The position numbers and the translations under genes are program-made. Positions 1-10,014 of a DNA stretch of 50,160 bases are shown in pieces (the first letter of the stretch is position 1; each line of letters starts with the position of its first letter). Location: NCBI GenBank assembly GCA_001799395.1, contig MGTJ01000068.1, positions 1 to 50,160 on the forward strand, written 5' to 3'. Under the pieces are notes generated by a model that saw nothing but the letters and a program-made list of their open reading frames with translations, was not told where the DNA came from and did not search any database. Source of the DNA: Desulfobacterales bacterium RIFOXYA12_FULL_46_15. Lineage in GTDB: Bacteria > Desulfobacterota > Desulfobacteria > Desulfobacterales > Desulfobacteraceae.

Positions 1-1
1 A

Positions 2-1345
2 GACCTGGGTCTTGACACTGATGATATCCTTCTGGTTTCGGCAAAAACCGGTATTGGGGTCGAGAGGATATTCGAAGTGGTTGTAAAGAAAATCCCGGCG
101 CCTGTGGTGGACCAGGATGTCAATTTTAAAGCCCTGATATTTGATTCCCATTATGACCCGTTCAGGGGTATTATTGTCCATTTCAGGATTTTTGAGGGCG
201 GGATCAAAAAAGGGGACAGAATCCAGTTCATGTCCAATGACGCCCAGTACAAGGTTGAAGAAGTCGGTTTGTTCCAGATTGTCCGGCAGCCCCAGGCCGA
301 ACTCGTGGCAGGGCAGGTGGGGTATTTTATTGCCGGTATAAAAAATATCAGTGACGTTAAGACCGGGGATACGGTCACCATGCCGGAACGGCGATGCGAT
401 AAACCCAAGAGCGGTTTTAGGGAACCGACGCCGGTTGTTTTTTCATCCATGTATCCGGTGGCTGCCGATGATTATCCGCAATTGACAGAGGCCCTGGAAA
501 AATTGAAATTGAACGATGCTGCGCTGATTTATGAAAAAGACAGTTCCGCTGCCCTCGGGTTTGGATATAGATGCGGATTTTTAGGGCTTCTTCATCTTGA
601 AGTGGTCCAGGAACGGCTGGAAAGGGAGTATGATGTGTCCCTGATTCTTACATCACCATCGGTCCAGTATGAAATCACCTATACTGACGGTGTTGTGAAA
701 ATCATTGACAACCCGGTTCAATATCCTGATCCGTCGGAGATTTTAAAGGTCAGGGAACCTGTTATCAATGCATCCATTATCGTGCCTGATAAATACATGG
801 GCAATGTCATGCAGCTCTGTCATGAATTCAGGGGGGTCAGTAAAAATTACCAGTACCTTACCAGCAACCGCATGGAGATGAAATTTGAATTGCCACTGGC
901 AGAAGTCGTTTACGAATTTTATGACCGCCTGAAAAGCGTTACCCAGGGCTATGGATCCTTTGATTATGTTGTTGCCGGATACCAGGAAACAAACCTGGTG
1001 AAACTTGATTTCCTCATTAACGGGGAACGGGTGGATGCTCTGTCCCAGCTCATCCACCGGGATAAGGCCGAGGCAAGGGCCAGGATAGCCTGTAAAAAAT
1101 TAAGGGAAGAAATTCCAAGACAGCAATTCAAGATTCCCATTCAGGGTGCCATCGGCGGCAAGATCATTTCCAGGGAAACCATTTCCGCGTTCAGAAAGGA
1201 TGTGACTGCCAAATGTTATGGCGGGGATATTTCAAGAAAAAGAAAGCTTCTGGACAAACAGAAAAAAGGAAAAAAACGGATGAAGATGGTCGGTTCAGTT
1301 GAGATTCCTCAATCTGCATTTTTATCGGTCCTCAAAAACGAATAA
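2..1345 (+). CDS. lepA: Elongation factor 4 (LepA), 5'-truncated
   Basis: This is the C-terminal three quarters of a LepA/EF4 translational GTPase, a ribosome-associated factor acting on elongation or initiation. The frame is open from base 2, with no start in the window, so the GTP-binding N-terminus lies upstream. The visible part opens with the end of the G domain (SAKTGIGVERIFE), then domain II, the EF-G-like domains III and V (GFRCGFLGLLH-type stretch near base 570) and the LepA-specific C-terminal domain. It ends in a basic Lys/Arg-rich stretch and the family tail VGSVEIPQSAF. Its TAA stop shares one base with the ATG of the next gene, so the two are probably co-transcribed. LepA is highly conserved and the identification is secure. 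Confidence 0.97.
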   Translation, partial: DLGLDTDDILLVSAKTGIGVERIFEVVVKKIPAPVVDQDVNFKALIFDSHYDPFRGIIVHFRIFEGGIKKGDRIQFMSNDAQYKVEEVGLFQIVRQPQAELVAGQVGYFIAGIKNISDVKTGDTVTMPERRCDKPKSGFREPTPVVFSSMYPVAADDYPQLTEALEKLKLNDAALIYEKDSSAALGFGYRCGFLGLLHLEVVQERLEREYDVSLILTSPSVQYEITYTDGVVKIIDNPVQYPDPSEILKVREPVINASIIVPDKYMGNVMQLCHEFRGVSKNYQYLTSNRMEMKFELPLAEVVYEFYDRLKSVTQGYGSFDYVVAGYQETNLVKLDFLINGERVDALSQLIHRDKAEARARIACKKLREEIPRQQFKIPIQGAIGGKIISRETISAFRKDVTAKCYGGDISRKRKLLDKQKKGKKRMKMVGSVEIPQSAFLSVLKNE

Positions 1346-3324
1346 TGAAAAAGCAGGTCAGCGTCTCCTGTCCCATGGACTGTTTCGATCTTTGCAGGTT
1401 TGTGGTGACAGTGGAAAACAACAGGATTGTCCGTCTCCAGGGGGATAAGAATCATCCCCTCACAAAGGGGGTGATCTGTAAAAAAGGCAGATCCCTGGTT
1501 CAAAGACTGTATCATCCGGAAAGGATTCTTTCTCCTCTTATCCGGCAAAACAATAAATTTGTCAAAGCATCCTATCAAGAGGTCTTTGATATTATTGCTG
1601 AAACGCTTGCATCCATAAAGACAAGCCATGGACCAGCAGCCGTTCTCAATTATAACGGGGATGGGTATGGCGGATTAAAAGGAAAAATCCAGACCCTGTT
1701 TTTCAATTGTTTCGGCGGTGCGTCCCGGCAACAGGGGAGCCTTTGCTGGGGTGCCGGTATGGCAGCCCAGAAATATGATTTCGGCAATTCAAAAGGACAT
1801 TTTCCAGATGATGTACTCAATTCCGGGTTGATTCTGATATGGGGGAGAAATCCGAAAGAAACCGGCATTCATCTTTTTTCCTATCTTAAACAGGCAGAGA
1901 AAAGGGGAAGCCGGGTTATTGTCATAGACCCTGTAAAATCGCCAACTGCCGGGGCATTTGATGATTATATCCGTATCAACCCGGCCACGGACGGTGCCCT
2001 TGCCCTTGCCATGGCCAATGTGATCATTGAAGCCGGTCTTTATGACAAGGCATTTATTGGCTCCCATGTTCTTGGATTTGATGCATTCAGATCCGAGGCG
2101 TCACTGTTTTCTCTGGAAAAAGCGGAAGCGATAACCGGGATACCTGCCGGAACCATAGAATCCCTTGCCTTATCTTATGCAGGGGAAAAAGCGGCGGCCA
2201 TTTATATCGGGTATGGTCTTCAGCGGTACCATAACGGAGGGAATACAGTTCGGTGTATTGATGCCCTTGCCGCCATCACCGGGAAAATAGGGAAAAAGGG
2301 CTGCGGGGTAAATTATGCTGCCAAATCCATCAGCCCGTATCTGAATGACATGGAATTAAAAAGCCGGGACCATATCACAGCAGAACGCAGGTTTAGTGCC
2401 GGTAAGCTGGGTGAGTTTCTGGATGAGGCAAAGGCCCCGCCCATCCGTGCCGTTTTTGTTTCATCGGCCAACCCCCTGAACCAGTGCCCTGATCTTAAAA
2501 AGACAGCGGATGCTTTTTCAAAGATTGGGTTCAAGGTTGTTTTCGATCATTTCATGACAGATACGGCAAGGTTTGCCGATATTGTGATTCCGGCGGCTTT
2601 TGTGTTTGAACAGGATGATATTTTTACCACATCCATGTATTCTCCTTTTTTGAATTATTCACAAAAAGCAGTCGATCCGCCCAGGGACCTGATGCCTGAA
2701 TTTGATTTTTTTCTCAGCCTGGCCTCCCGGATGGGGATTGAAAATCTTGGGTTTAAGGATTCTGACGATTACCTGAAAAAAAGTGTTGCTCCGTTGCTGG
2801 ACAAATTCAACATTGCATATTCCGATCTTAAGGATTCATATTTCTGTATTGAAAAAGATCGGGTTGCATGGGAAGATCTGATCTTTGAAACCCGGTCCAA
2901 TAAAATAGAACTCTACAGCGAACAAGCGTTAACAGACGGTATATCCCCGTTTCCCATATTTACCGGAACATTAAAAAGCAAGGATGATCTGCCTTTGCGT
3001 CTTTTAACCTGTCATACCGGGAAATCCATGCATTCTCAGGGATTTGTCTTTTGTGAGGATATGCCGGTGGTTTATCTGAACCGGAATACGGCACAAACCT
3101 ATGGGATTCAGGACCAATCACATGTTTGTGTCAAAGGGGCAAAACACGCGCTTAAGGCAAGGGTTTCTGTAACCGATGATATCTGTGACAGCACCGTTTT
3201 TATTCACCAGGGATGGCGGCATAAAAGCGGTGCTGTAAATTTTCTGACAAATTCTCTTGTTTCAGATATGGGCGGGCAGGCGGCTTATTATGACAGCTTC
3301 TGCGCCATTGAAGCATCAGACTGA
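1345..3324 (+). CDS. Molybdopterin-dependent oxidoreductase (DMSO reductase family)
   Basis: This is a 659-residue catalytic subunit of the DMSO-reductase/formate-dehydrogenase superfamily, which binds a bis-molybdopterin guanine dinucleotide cofactor and one 4Fe-4S cluster. The cluster ligands are C9, C13, C17 and C45 at the N-terminus. The likely Mo ligand is C134 in the stretch GSLCWGAGMAAQ. The C-terminal cofactor-cap domain occupies roughly residues 540-659. No Tat or Sec signal precedes the first cysteine, so it is predicted to be cytoplasmic. The substrate cannot be read from the sequence, and no iron-sulfur or membrane partner subunit lies beside it. The gene overlaps the lepA stop by one base, suggesting translational coupling to an unrelated housekeeping gene. 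Thiosulfate/polysulfide reductase-like or formate-type activity are both possible. Confidence 0.9.
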   Translation: MKKQVSVSCPMDCFDLCRFVVTVENNRIVRLQGDKNHPLTKGVICKKGRSLVQRLYHPERILSPLIRQNNKFVKASYQEVFDIIAETLASIKTSHGPAAVLNYNGDGYGGLKGKIQTLFFNCFGGASRQQGSLCWGAGMAAQKYDFGNSKGHFPDDVLNSGLILIWGRNPKETGIHLFSYLKQAEKRGSRVIVIDPVKSPTAGAFDDYIRINPATDGALALAMANVIIEAGLYDKAFIGSHVLGFDAFRSEASLFSLEKAEAITGIPAGTIESLALSYAGEKAAAIYIGYGLQRYHNGGNTVRCIDALAAITGKIGKKGCGVNYAAKSISPYLNDMELKSRDHITAERRFSAGKLGEFLDEAKAPPIRAVFVSSANPLNQCPDLKKTADAFSKIGFKVVFDHFMTDTARFADIVIPAAFVFEQDDIFTTSMYSPFLNYSQKAVDPPRDLMPEFDFFLSLASRMGIENLGFKDSDDYLKKSVAPLLDKFNIAYSDLKDSYFCIEKDRVAWEDLIFETRSNKIELYSEQALTDGISPFPIFTGTLKSKDDLPLRLLTCHTGKSMHSQGFVFCEDMPVVYLNRNTAQTYGIQDQSHVCVKGAKHALKARVSVTDDICDSTVFIHQGWRHKSGAVNFLTNSLVSDMGGQAAYYDSFCAIEASD

Positions 3325-3325
3325 A

Positions 3326-3778
3326 TTATTCCGCCTTATGCCAGGTCTGGGTTCGAAAAAAGAAAGCGATATAGCCCCTGACCATGAGTTTCCCATCTTC
3401 AATCCACATTTTACAGGTGTAAATTTTACCCTCCTTGGGGTCTAGAATGGTCCCGTCACTGTATTCGTTATCAGCTTTAACCAGATCCCTGACAATGACC
3501 ATGCCTTTTGTGGGTTGGTTTTTACGGGGATCATCATCCGGACATTTATCACAAACCGGGTCAGGATTATCCCCTTCTTTTATAAAAAGCTCTTTAATCT
3601 GACCGGAATATTTCCCGTCTTTTTCATAGATTTCTACAATGGATTTGGGTTCACCAGTCTTATCATCAATTGTTTTCCATTTTCCAACAATGGAGGTATT
3701 ATCTGCAGCAAAAAGGGAACCAATAGCCAAAAAATAAAAAATCACAGGGAAAATACAAAGCTTGAGAATTTTTTTCAC
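3326..3778 (-). CDS. Secreted DUF2147 family protein
   Basis: This is a 150-residue exported protein. Residues 1-24 form a typical Sec signal peptide: basic start, hydrophobic core, and a cleavage site after SLFA. The mature part begins with the DUF2147 hallmark, a GKWKTIDDKTGEPKS-type stretch, followed by repeated short beta segments (IVEIYEKDGKYSGQI) and a two-cysteine segment VCDKCPDD. DUF2147 proteins are small beta-barrel lipocalin-like proteins of unknown function. Translation starts at a GTG, supported by a GGAGG ribosome-binding site six bases upstream. The gene ends one base from the convergent molybdopterin oxidoreductase gene, so the two transcripts must meet here. Confidence 0.82.
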   Translation of the reverse strand: MKKILKLCIFPVIFYFLAIGSLFAADNTSIVGKWKTIDDKTGEPKSIVEIYEKDGKYSGQIKELFIKEGDNPDPVCDKCPDDDPRKNQPTKGMVIVRDLVKADNEYSDGTILDPKEGKIYTCKMWIEDGKLMVRGYIAFFFRTQTWHKAE

Positions 3779-3889
3779 GATCGACCTCCAATGAATATAA
3801 GATTAATAGAAAAACACTGTTAACCTTCTTACCCTCATGCTTTTTTGGAGTCAAGAAAAATCAGATTGCTTTAAGGATAAAGGTTTTGC

Positions 3890-6091
3890 TCACTGGAGAA
3901 TGAATTTTTTAAGACTCTGGTACATCCTGTCGGACATGGAAGACAGCTCAGTATATGCATCAGAGGTGTTTTTTGCAATTTCCGAATTCTGAAGAACTGC
4001 GTCATTCATCTCGGAGAGGCTTGTATTGATTTCTGAAATACTGGCTGATTGTTCAACTGATGAGTTTGAAATTTCTTTAACGAGTTGGTTTACGTTTTCA
4101 ACAAGGGCGTTTATTTTTACTAAGACTTCAGCCGTTCTGGAGGCATTATCCACACCTTTTTCAATTTCAATGGATGATTGCTTTATCAACTCGTTGGCCT
4201 GGGAAGCAACTTTGGCACTGTTGTCGGCAAGATTCCGGACTTCATCGGCAACCACTGCAAAACCTTTTCCGGCAGATCCTGCCCGGACCGCTTCGATTGA
4301 GGCATTCAGCGCCAGAAGTTTTGTCCTGGAGGCAATATCATTGATACGGCTGATGGCGTCCACTGCCTTTACACTGGTTGCCTCAATATTTTTCATTGAA
4401 TCCAGCATCAACCCCATCCGGCTGTTTCCATCACCTGCCGCTTTAATGGCCTGGCCGCTGATGGTCTGAACCTGGAATGCATGTTGTTCATTATCCTTTG
4501 CCCTGCCTGCAATATTGTTCATGGAAGATGCAATCCGTTTGATTTCACCGGCCTGCTCTCCTGTATTCCGGGATAATGTCCGGGAGGATTCGGACAACTC
4601 ATCTGTTTTTTGAATCAATGCTGAACTGATCTCAATAATCCCGGACAGGGTCTGTCCCAAGAGGTCAATAGATTCATTGATGCTGGTTTTCAGATCTAAA
4701 AGGTCGCCTTTCTGTTCACTGGTTACATGCTGGGAAAAATCGCCCCCGGCCACTGCGTCCATAATCCGGTTGATTTCCGTAATAACGGTCTGCAGGGCAT
4801 TCATGAGGCTGTCAAAAGCCATGGCGGTCTGTCCTACTTCATCATCTGTCATGGAATGAACCCGGATGGAATAGGCTGAATTTTTCTCAACTTCCTGGAC
4901 CGTTGTCTGGAGTTTGAAAAGGGGGGCTGAAATTGCCTGTATGATCAAAAAAGTTGCGATAAAACCTATGATAAGACCGATTACAATGATCAGACCGATA
5001 TAAATCAATGCAGAATTTACCCCTCTCTTGGTTTTATCCTGTACATCCCTGTTGATCTGCTCGCTGGTTTCAAGGACTTTTACCAGAGCATTATTTACTT
5101 TATCTGTGGCCATTGAGAAATTTTGTTGTATGTCCCTGATGTGGATACCGGCTTCCAGGGTCTTTTGATGAAGATTAAATATTCCATCCTTTTCCAATAC
5201 GCTTTTTTTCAATGGCTCATATTTATCGGTCAGGGTCTGCAACGCTGTTTTTTGTCTGTCTGTCTCAAGTTTCCGTTCTATGCGTTTCATCCGTGATGTG
5301 ATGATATTGGCAAGTGATTCATATTTTTCTTGTAGCCGGGATAGGTTTTCCAGGTTCTGTTCGGCAAGATAGGCTTTTGTAAGATTCCGAAGCTCGGCAA
5401 GAAACGTCTTCAGTTGCAGGCCCCCGTTCAAAGCAGGGATACCGCTTCCGAACATTGCCAGAAGAAGGTCGGTGGGTTCTTTTGCGGTTGCATCCGGGGT
5501 CATGGAAATCTTTATGGCAATCTGTTCTTTTTGACCGATGGCGGATTGGGAGGCTTCAACAAAATCGGTCATTGCTGAATCCGTTGCCTGTTGCTGAAGA
5601 TCAAAATCATTTAGTTTTGCGGTTTTGACGGTTTCAATTCCCAGCATTCCTTCATGGGCAGCCATGGCATTTTTTACCTGGTCAAAAAAAGTCTTATTTA
5701 AATTCTGAAGACCCTTTATATCCAGGCTGATTTTTCCTTTTTCCGAAATATCCGAAAGTTCTTTCAGATTCTGATCAATGGCGGTTTCAAATCCCTTGAG
5801 AAGGGGCTGGTTTTCTTTTATTTTTTCTTTATCATTTTCCGACAGAAGGTTTAATACGGTGATGTGGGCTTCCTGCAGGTTGTTGGAAAGAGAACTGGAT
5901 ATCCTGTTCAAGGGTGCAGCCATACCGGAAATGGTTTCAACATGGCTACGGATGGTCATGAGGAAAATCAGGCCGGACCCGCCTGCCCCGGCAATCATGA
6001 TGATCAGGAATAAAAAGGCGAAGATCAGTTTTGTTTTTATCTTCAACTGATTAAAATATCGAATGGCAGACTCGATCCTGGATTTCATCAT
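3890..6091 (-). CDS. Methyl-accepting chemotaxis protein
   Basis: This is a transmembrane chemoreceptor of about 733 residues that relays ligand binding to the CheA kinase. It has a membrane segment near residues 20-45, a long, mostly helical periplasmic sensor region of about 310 residues, a second membrane segment (about 360-385), a HAMP linker, and a cytoplasmic methyl-accepting domain. The hairpin tip reads [14 protein letters not shown] and [12 protein letters not shown], the conserved CheA/CheW contact region with small substitutions. There is no C-terminal CheR pentapeptide. The open frame extends to an ATG at 6103. However, a GAGG motif lies inside that extension, six bases before the internal ATG at 6091, which is the better start. 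No chemotaxis operon is adjacent, and the ligand is unknown. Confidence 0.93.
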   Translation of the reverse strand: MMKSRIESAIRYFNQLKIKTKLIFAFLFLIIMIAGAGGSGLIFLMTIRSHVETISGMAAPLNRISSSLSNNLQEAHITVLNLLSENDKEKIKENQPLLKGFETAIDQNLKELSDISEKGKISLDIKGLQNLNKTFFDQVKNAMAAHEGMLGIETVKTAKLNDFDLQQQATDSAMTDFVEASQSAIGQKEQIAIKISMTPDATAKEPTDLLLAMFGSGIPALNGGLQLKTFLAELRNLTKAYLAEQNLENLSRLQEKYESLANIITSRMKRIERKLETDRQKTALQTLTDKYEPLKKSVLEKDGIFNLHQKTLEAGIHIRDIQQNFSMATDKVNNALVKVLETSEQINRDVQDKTKRGVNSALIYIGLIIVIGLIIGFIATFLIIQAISAPLFKLQTTVQEVEKNSAYSIRVHSMTDDEVGQTAMAFDSLMNALQTVITEINRIMDAVAGGDFSQHVTSEQKGDLLDLKTSINESIDLLGQTLSGIIEISSALIQKTDELSESSRTLSRNTGEQAGEIKRIASSMNNIAGRAKDNEQHAFQVQTISGQAIKAAGDGNSRMGLMLDSMKNIEATSVKAVDAISRINDIASRTKLLALNASIEAVRAGSAGKGFAVVADEVRNLADNSAKVASQANELIKQSSIEIEKGVDNASRTAEVLVKINALVENVNQLVKEISNSSVEQSASISEINTSLSEMNDAVLQNSEIAKNTSDAYTELSSMSDRMYQSLKKFILQ

Positions 6092-6204
6092 CTTTAACCT
6101 CATTTATAAAGCGATTAAAAAAACGTATCAGTCAGTATCAGTACTCTGTCAGCAACATAAATCAGCCGGAGCAATTTGAACGAGCGCTCAGTCTGTACGG
6201 TTTT

Positions 6205-6233
6205 TCAATAGTATTGTTTTAAAACTCTGTCAA
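6205..6233 (-). promoter_or_regulatory. Candidate sigma70 promoter and palindrome upstream of the chemoreceptor gene
   Basis: On the minus strand, TTGACA (6228-6233) is followed after 17 bases by TATTGA (6205-6210). About 16 bases beyond lies the 8-bp perfect palindrome GAGCGCTC (6182-6189), where a repressor could act just downstream of the start of transcription. The -35 match is perfect and the -10 is moderate. No regulator can be assigned. Confidence 0.4.
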
Positions 6234-6286
6234 GGTTTAATTTTATCCTGAAAGGAAAATAAAAGAAGAAAGAAGGAGCGGGATTC

Positions 6287-6308
6287 CAGGCAGGGTTTCC
6301 CCTGCCTG
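6287..6308 (-). terminator. GC-rich hairpin after leuA, possible operon terminator
   Basis: A perfect 9-bp inverted repeat (CAGGCAGGG and CCCTGCCTG, loop of 4) starts 24 bases beyond the leuA stop codon. It is strong enough to terminate or stabilise the 3' end of the ilv-leu message. However, no T-run follows directly on the minus strand; only a pyrimidine-rich stretch does. It is therefore not a textbook rho-independent terminator. Confidence 0.4.
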
Positions 6309-6331
6309 TGGTTCAGAGGATGGTTATCAGA

Positions 6332-7876
6332 TCAAAGGTTTTCATGTTTGACTACCGGGTGTTTTTTCAGGTATTCCAGCCGGTTCAGGCCGTTGATATA
6401 GGCCAGGGCGCTGGCAATGATGATATCTGAATCCGCTCCTTTCCCAAGTGCCATGATCCCGTCTTCTTCCAGACGGACCATAACTTCGCCCTGGGCATCG
6501 GTTCCTTCGGTCAGAGCTGAAATGGTGAATCTTAAAAGCTTGGATTTGGTCCCGGTCAGCTTGGAGATAATATTATACACTGCGTCAATGGGGCCGGTAC
6601 CCTCGGTGGCCCCCTGAACCGGCCGGCCATTGATGTTCAACTGGACACTGGCTGTGGGGAAAACCGTATTCCCGGACAGGACATGGATATACTCCAGACA
6701 GAAGGTTTCAGAACTTCTCAATACACCTTCATTGATCAGGGCTTCGATGTCTTCATCCTGGATATTTTTTTTCTTGTCAGCCAGGCGTTTGAATTTTTCA
6801 AAAACCCTGTCCAGTTCCTCTTTGGACAGATTATACCCCAGTTTTTGAACATGATCGTTCAAGGCGTGGCGGCCGGAGTGTTTCCCCAGAACCAGGTTGT
6901 TTTTATTAAGACCGATGGTTTCAGGGTTCATGATTTCATAGGTCATGGGGTTTTTCAATACACCATCCTGGTGGATACCTGCTTCATGGGCAAAGGCATT
7001 GGCACCGACAATGGCCCGGTTGGGCTGGACCAGGATGCCGGTGATCATGCTGACCAGACGGCTGGTGGGGTAAATCCGCTTTGTATCAATGGTCGTGGTC
7101 TGGGGGAAAAAATTCGGCCTTGTATGAAGCGACATGACCACTTCTTCAAGGGATGTATTACCGGCCCTTTCACCGATCCCGTTAACCGTGACTTCCACCT
7201 GTCTCGCACCTGCCTTGATGGCGGCCAGGGTATTGGATGTGGCAAGCCCGAGATCATTGTGGCAATGAACGCTCAATACAGCCTTATGCATATTTGGCGT
7301 GTTTTTCATGACATAGGTGACCAGCTCTGCATATTCTTCGGGGATTGCATACCCTACGGTATCCGGGAGGTTGACGGTTGTTGCACCCGCATCAATAACC
7401 GCTTCAAACACTTTGCACAGAAAATCAGGATCAGACCTTGACCCGTCTTCTGCTGAAAATTCCACATTATCGGTATAGGAGGCAGCCAGTTGAACCGATT
7501 TGACGGCCTGGTCCAGAACTTTTTCCGGGTCCATCTGGAGTTTATATTTCATGTGCAGTTCTGAAGTGGCAATAAAGGTGTGAATTCGAGGGTGTGCCGC
7601 ATTTTTTATAGCTTCCCAGCCTCTTTTGATATCCTCTTCATTGGCCCGGCACAGGGCCGCCACCTGGGCGGTTTTCAGGGTTTCTGCAATGGCTTTGACA
7701 GATTCAAAGTCGCCTTCCGATGCAGCCGGAAACCCGGCTTCGATAACGTTTACACCCAATGTTTCAAGCTGGGTCGCGATCCTGAGTTTTTCAGCCTGGT
7801 TCATGCTGGCGCCGGGCGATTGTTCGCCGTCTCTTAAGGTTGTGTCAAAAATAATGATCTGGTTATCTGTTGTCAT
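6332..7876 (-). CDS. leuA: 2-isopropylmalate synthase
   Basis: This enzyme condenses acetyl-CoA with 2-oxoisovalerate to 2-isopropylmalate, the first committed step of leucine synthesis. At 514 residues it is full length for the bacterial LeuA type 1 group. The catalytic TIM barrel starts with [16 protein letters not shown] and contains the metal-binding HCHNDLG motif and GERAGN. The C-terminal third is the LeuA dimer/allosteric domain that senses leucine. It is the last gene of the operon, and its ATG lies one base after the cimA stop. LeuA and CimA are related, but the start motif (DGEQSPG here, DGMQGEN in the neighbour) separates them. Control probably comes mainly from the attenuator ahead of ilvD and from feedback by leucine. 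Confidence 0.97.
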   Translation of the reverse strand: MTTDNQIIIFDTTLRDGEQSPGASMNQAEKLRIATQLETLGVNVIEAGFPAASEGDFESVKAIAETLKTAQVAALCRANEEDIKRGWEAIKNAAHPRIHTFIATSELHMKYKLQMDPEKVLDQAVKSVQLAASYTDNVEFSAEDGSRSDPDFLCKVFEAVIDAGATTVNLPDTVGYAIPEEYAELVTYVMKNTPNMHKAVLSVHCHNDLGLATSNTLAAIKAGARQVEVTVNGIGERAGNTSLEEVVMSLHTRPNFFPQTTTIDTKRIYPTSRLVSMITGILVQPNRAIVGANAFAHEAGIHQDGVLKNPMTYEIMNPETIGLNKNNLVLGKHSGRHALNDHVQKLGYNLSKEELDRVFEKFKRLADKKKNIQDEDIEALINEGVLRSSETFCLEYIHVLSGNTVFPTASVQLNINGRPVQGATEGTGPIDAVYNIISKLTGTKSKLLRFTISALTEGTDAQGEVMVRLEEDGIMALGKGADSDIIIASALAYINGLNRLEYLKKHPVVKHENL

Positions 7877-7877
7877 G

Positions 7878-9467
7878 TCATACCGCCTTGTGTTGATTGT
7901 CTAATGAAAGTTTGTATTGAAAACTGTCGGCCAGGGCCTGCCAGCTTGCTTCGATAATGTCTTCGGAAACGCCGATGGTGGAAAAAATGCCGTTTTCATC
8001 CCTGGATTCAATCAAAACCCTTACCTTTGCAGCAGTCCCGTCTTTGCCGTCAATGACGCGGACCTTGAAATCCACCAGGTGCATGGTATTGATCTGGGGG
8101 TAAATAGTGGCCAGGGCCTTTCGAAGAGCATTATCCAGGGCGCTGACCGGACCGTCCCCTTCGGCTGATGTGATTTCCGTTGTATTGCCCACCCGGATTT
8201 TAATCATGGCATGGGAATAGCAGGGGTGTTCCTTGTCTTTCTCCACCACCACCCGGAAGGATTCCAGTTCAAACCGGGGTTTGAACTGATCGGTGAGCTT
8301 TTCCATGATGAGTTTTAAAGAGCCTTCTGCTGCATCAAATTCATAGCCGTAATCTTCCAGGTCCTTGATGCTGGATACGATTTGATGGCCGTTGACCCCG
8401 TTTTCACCCAGATTCACACCCAGCTCTTTTGCCTTAAATTCAATATTGCTTTTTCCAGACTGTTCGGAAACAATCACCCGGCGTTTATTTCCCACAAGCT
8501 CAGGGGCCATATGTTCGTATGCCTTCGGGTTTTTCATGATGGCGCTGACATGGACCCCGCCCTTATGGGCAAAGGCGCTTCTCCCGACAAAGGGCTGTGA
8601 ATTGTTGGGAGGCACATTGGCGGTTTCGGAAATGAACCTGGACAGGTTCAGGAGTTTTTCAAGGTTTTGGGAGGAAATACAGTCGCAGTTCATTTTTAGG
8701 GAAAGGATAGGAATGATGGCTGTCAAATCCGCATTCCCGCACCGTTCCCCATACCCGTTTATGGTCCCCTGGACCATGACGGCGCCGGCATGGACGGCAG
8801 TGACCGAATTGGCAACCGCCATGGCACAGTCATTGTGGGTGTGGATGCCGAAAATCACTTGGGGATGGTCTTTGAAATGCTCCACCATGGCCCTTGTTGC
8901 AGTCTCGATTTCACAGGGCATGGACCCGCCGTTGGTGTCGCAGAGAACCAGACAGTCTGCGCCGCCTTTAACGGCTGCCTCAAGGGTTTTGACAGCATAT
9001 TCCGGGTTGGCCTTATACCCGTCAAAAAAATGTTCGGCATCATAGATTACCTCCCGTCCGTGACCGAGCAGATAGGTGACACTGTCCTTGATCATGGCCA
9101 GGTTTTCGTCTTTTGTATTCTGCATGATGGATTCCACATGCAAGTCCCAGGTTTTCCCGAAAATGGTGACCACAGGCGCTTCGCTCTTGATGAGAGCCCG
9201 GATATTGGCGTCTTCTTCACAGGTTTTATCAGGCCGCCGGGTTGACCCAAAGGCGGCAATCCTGGCATTTTTCAATTTAACATGTTTAATTTCTTCAAAA
9301 AAACTCTGGGCGCCCGGGTTTGATCCTGGCCACCCGCCTTCAATATACTGGATCCCGGCCTCATCCAGGCGTCTGGCAATTCTCAGCTTATCTTCAATGG
9401 AGAAAAAGATATTTTCCCCCTGCATGCCGTCCCTTAGCGTAGTATCGTAAAAAACTGCTTTTTTCAT
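7878..9467 (-). CDS. cimA: (R)-citramalate synthase
   Basis: This enzyme condenses pyruvate with acetyl-CoA to (R)-citramalate, giving the threonine-independent route to 2-oxobutyrate and isoleucine. At 529 residues it is the long CimA type, with the barrel start YDTTLRDGMQGENIFFS, the segment YIEGGWPGSNP that marks citramalate synthases, the metal-binding HTHNDCA and GERCGN motifs, and a C-terminal regulatory domain likely to respond to isoleucine. It sits between ilvN and leuA with gaps of 37 and 1 bases. No threonine deaminase gene (ilvA) lies in the cluster, consistent with CimA supplying 2-oxobutyrate. A 2-isopropylmalate synthase assignment is unlikely because a proper LeuA follows directly. 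Confidence 0.93.
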   Translation of the reverse strand: MKKAVFYDTTLRDGMQGENIFFSIEDKLRIARRLDEAGIQYIEGGWPGSNPGAQSFFEEIKHVKLKNARIAAFGSTRRPDKTCEEDANIRALIKSEAPVVTIFGKTWDLHVESIMQNTKDENLAMIKDSVTYLLGHGREVIYDAEHFFDGYKANPEYAVKTLEAAVKGGADCLVLCDTNGGSMPCEIETATRAMVEHFKDHPQVIFGIHTHNDCAMAVANSVTAVHAGAVMVQGTINGYGERCGNADLTAIIPILSLKMNCDCISSQNLEKLLNLSRFISETANVPPNNSQPFVGRSAFAHKGGVHVSAIMKNPKAYEHMAPELVGNKRRVIVSEQSGKSNIEFKAKELGVNLGENGVNGHQIVSSIKDLEDYGYEFDAAEGSLKLIMEKLTDQFKPRFELESFRVVVEKDKEHPCYSHAMIKIRVGNTTEITSAEGDGPVSALDNALRKALATIYPQINTMHLVDFKVRVIDGKDGTAAKVRVLIESRDENGIFSTIGVSEDIIEASWQALADSFQYKLSLDNQHKAV

Positions 9468-9504
9468 GATCTGTCCTGTTTATTTCTGATATTAAAACGC
9501 ACTG

Positions 9505-9999
9505 TTATTTCCCATTTTCCCTTGCCAGGGCAATGGCCCCGGTGGAAGCGATCTCTATGATCCCCATGGGCTTTAAAAGGGAGATAATGGCCCTGTGCTT
9601 TTCCATATCTCCCGACACTTCGATGGTATAATGGGCAAGCCCCACATCCACAATCTTGCACCGGAAAATATCGACAATTCTCAGGATTTCCGCTTTTTTG
9701 TCCGGCTGGGCATTGACCTTGATCAGGGCAAGCTGGCGCTGAACATATTTTTTATCGGTCAGATCATTGACCGTGATGACATTGATCAGCTTGTGAAGCT
9801 GTTTTTTGATCTGTTCGATGATCTGGGGCTCACATTTTGTTACCATGGTGATCCTTGACACATTGGGCTCTGCCGTGCTGGCCACGCTCAGGCTGTCGAT
9901 ATTGAAACCGCGCCCTGAAAATAATCCTGCAATCCTTGAAAGAACCCCGGGTTCATCGTCTACAAGGATGGAAAGTAAATAGCTGTTCGTTTTCATCAT
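9505..9999 (-). CDS. ilvN: Acetolactate synthase small (regulatory) subunit
   Basis: This is the 164-residue regulatory subunit of acetohydroxyacid synthase. It binds IlvB, raises its activity and confers valine feedback inhibition. The N-terminal ACT domain is clear (LSILVDDEPGVLSRIAGLFSGRGFNI), followed by the conserved SRITMV stretch and the C-terminal small-subunit domain. The length matches the family (about 160-170). The symbol ilvH would fit equally well, since N and H are not separable without comparison. It lies 15 bases after ilvB on the same strand, as expected for subunits made in balance. Confidence 0.95.
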   Translation of the reverse strand: MMKTNSYLLSILVDDEPGVLSRIAGLFSGRGFNIDSLSVASTAEPNVSRITMVTKCEPQIIEQIKKQLHKLINVITVNDLTDKKYVQRQLALIKVNAQPDKKAEILRIVDIFRCKIVDVGLAHYTIEVSGDMEKHRAIISLLKPMGIIEIASTGAIALARENGK

Positions 10000-10014
10000 G
10001 AATATCCTTATATA

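Noticed and set aside
1345-3324. Selenocysteine-containing formate dehydrogenase
   Set aside because: The frame has no in-frame TGA, and the likely metal ligand position is a normal cysteine codon.
6683-7441. Long 252-codon plus-strand frame inside leuA
   Set aside because: It is antisense to a well-conserved gene and its translation shows no domain; it is a shadow of the leuA codon pattern.
8392-9045. 217-codon plus-strand frame inside cimA
   Set aside because: Antisense shadow of cimA with no recognisable motif or ribosome-binding site.
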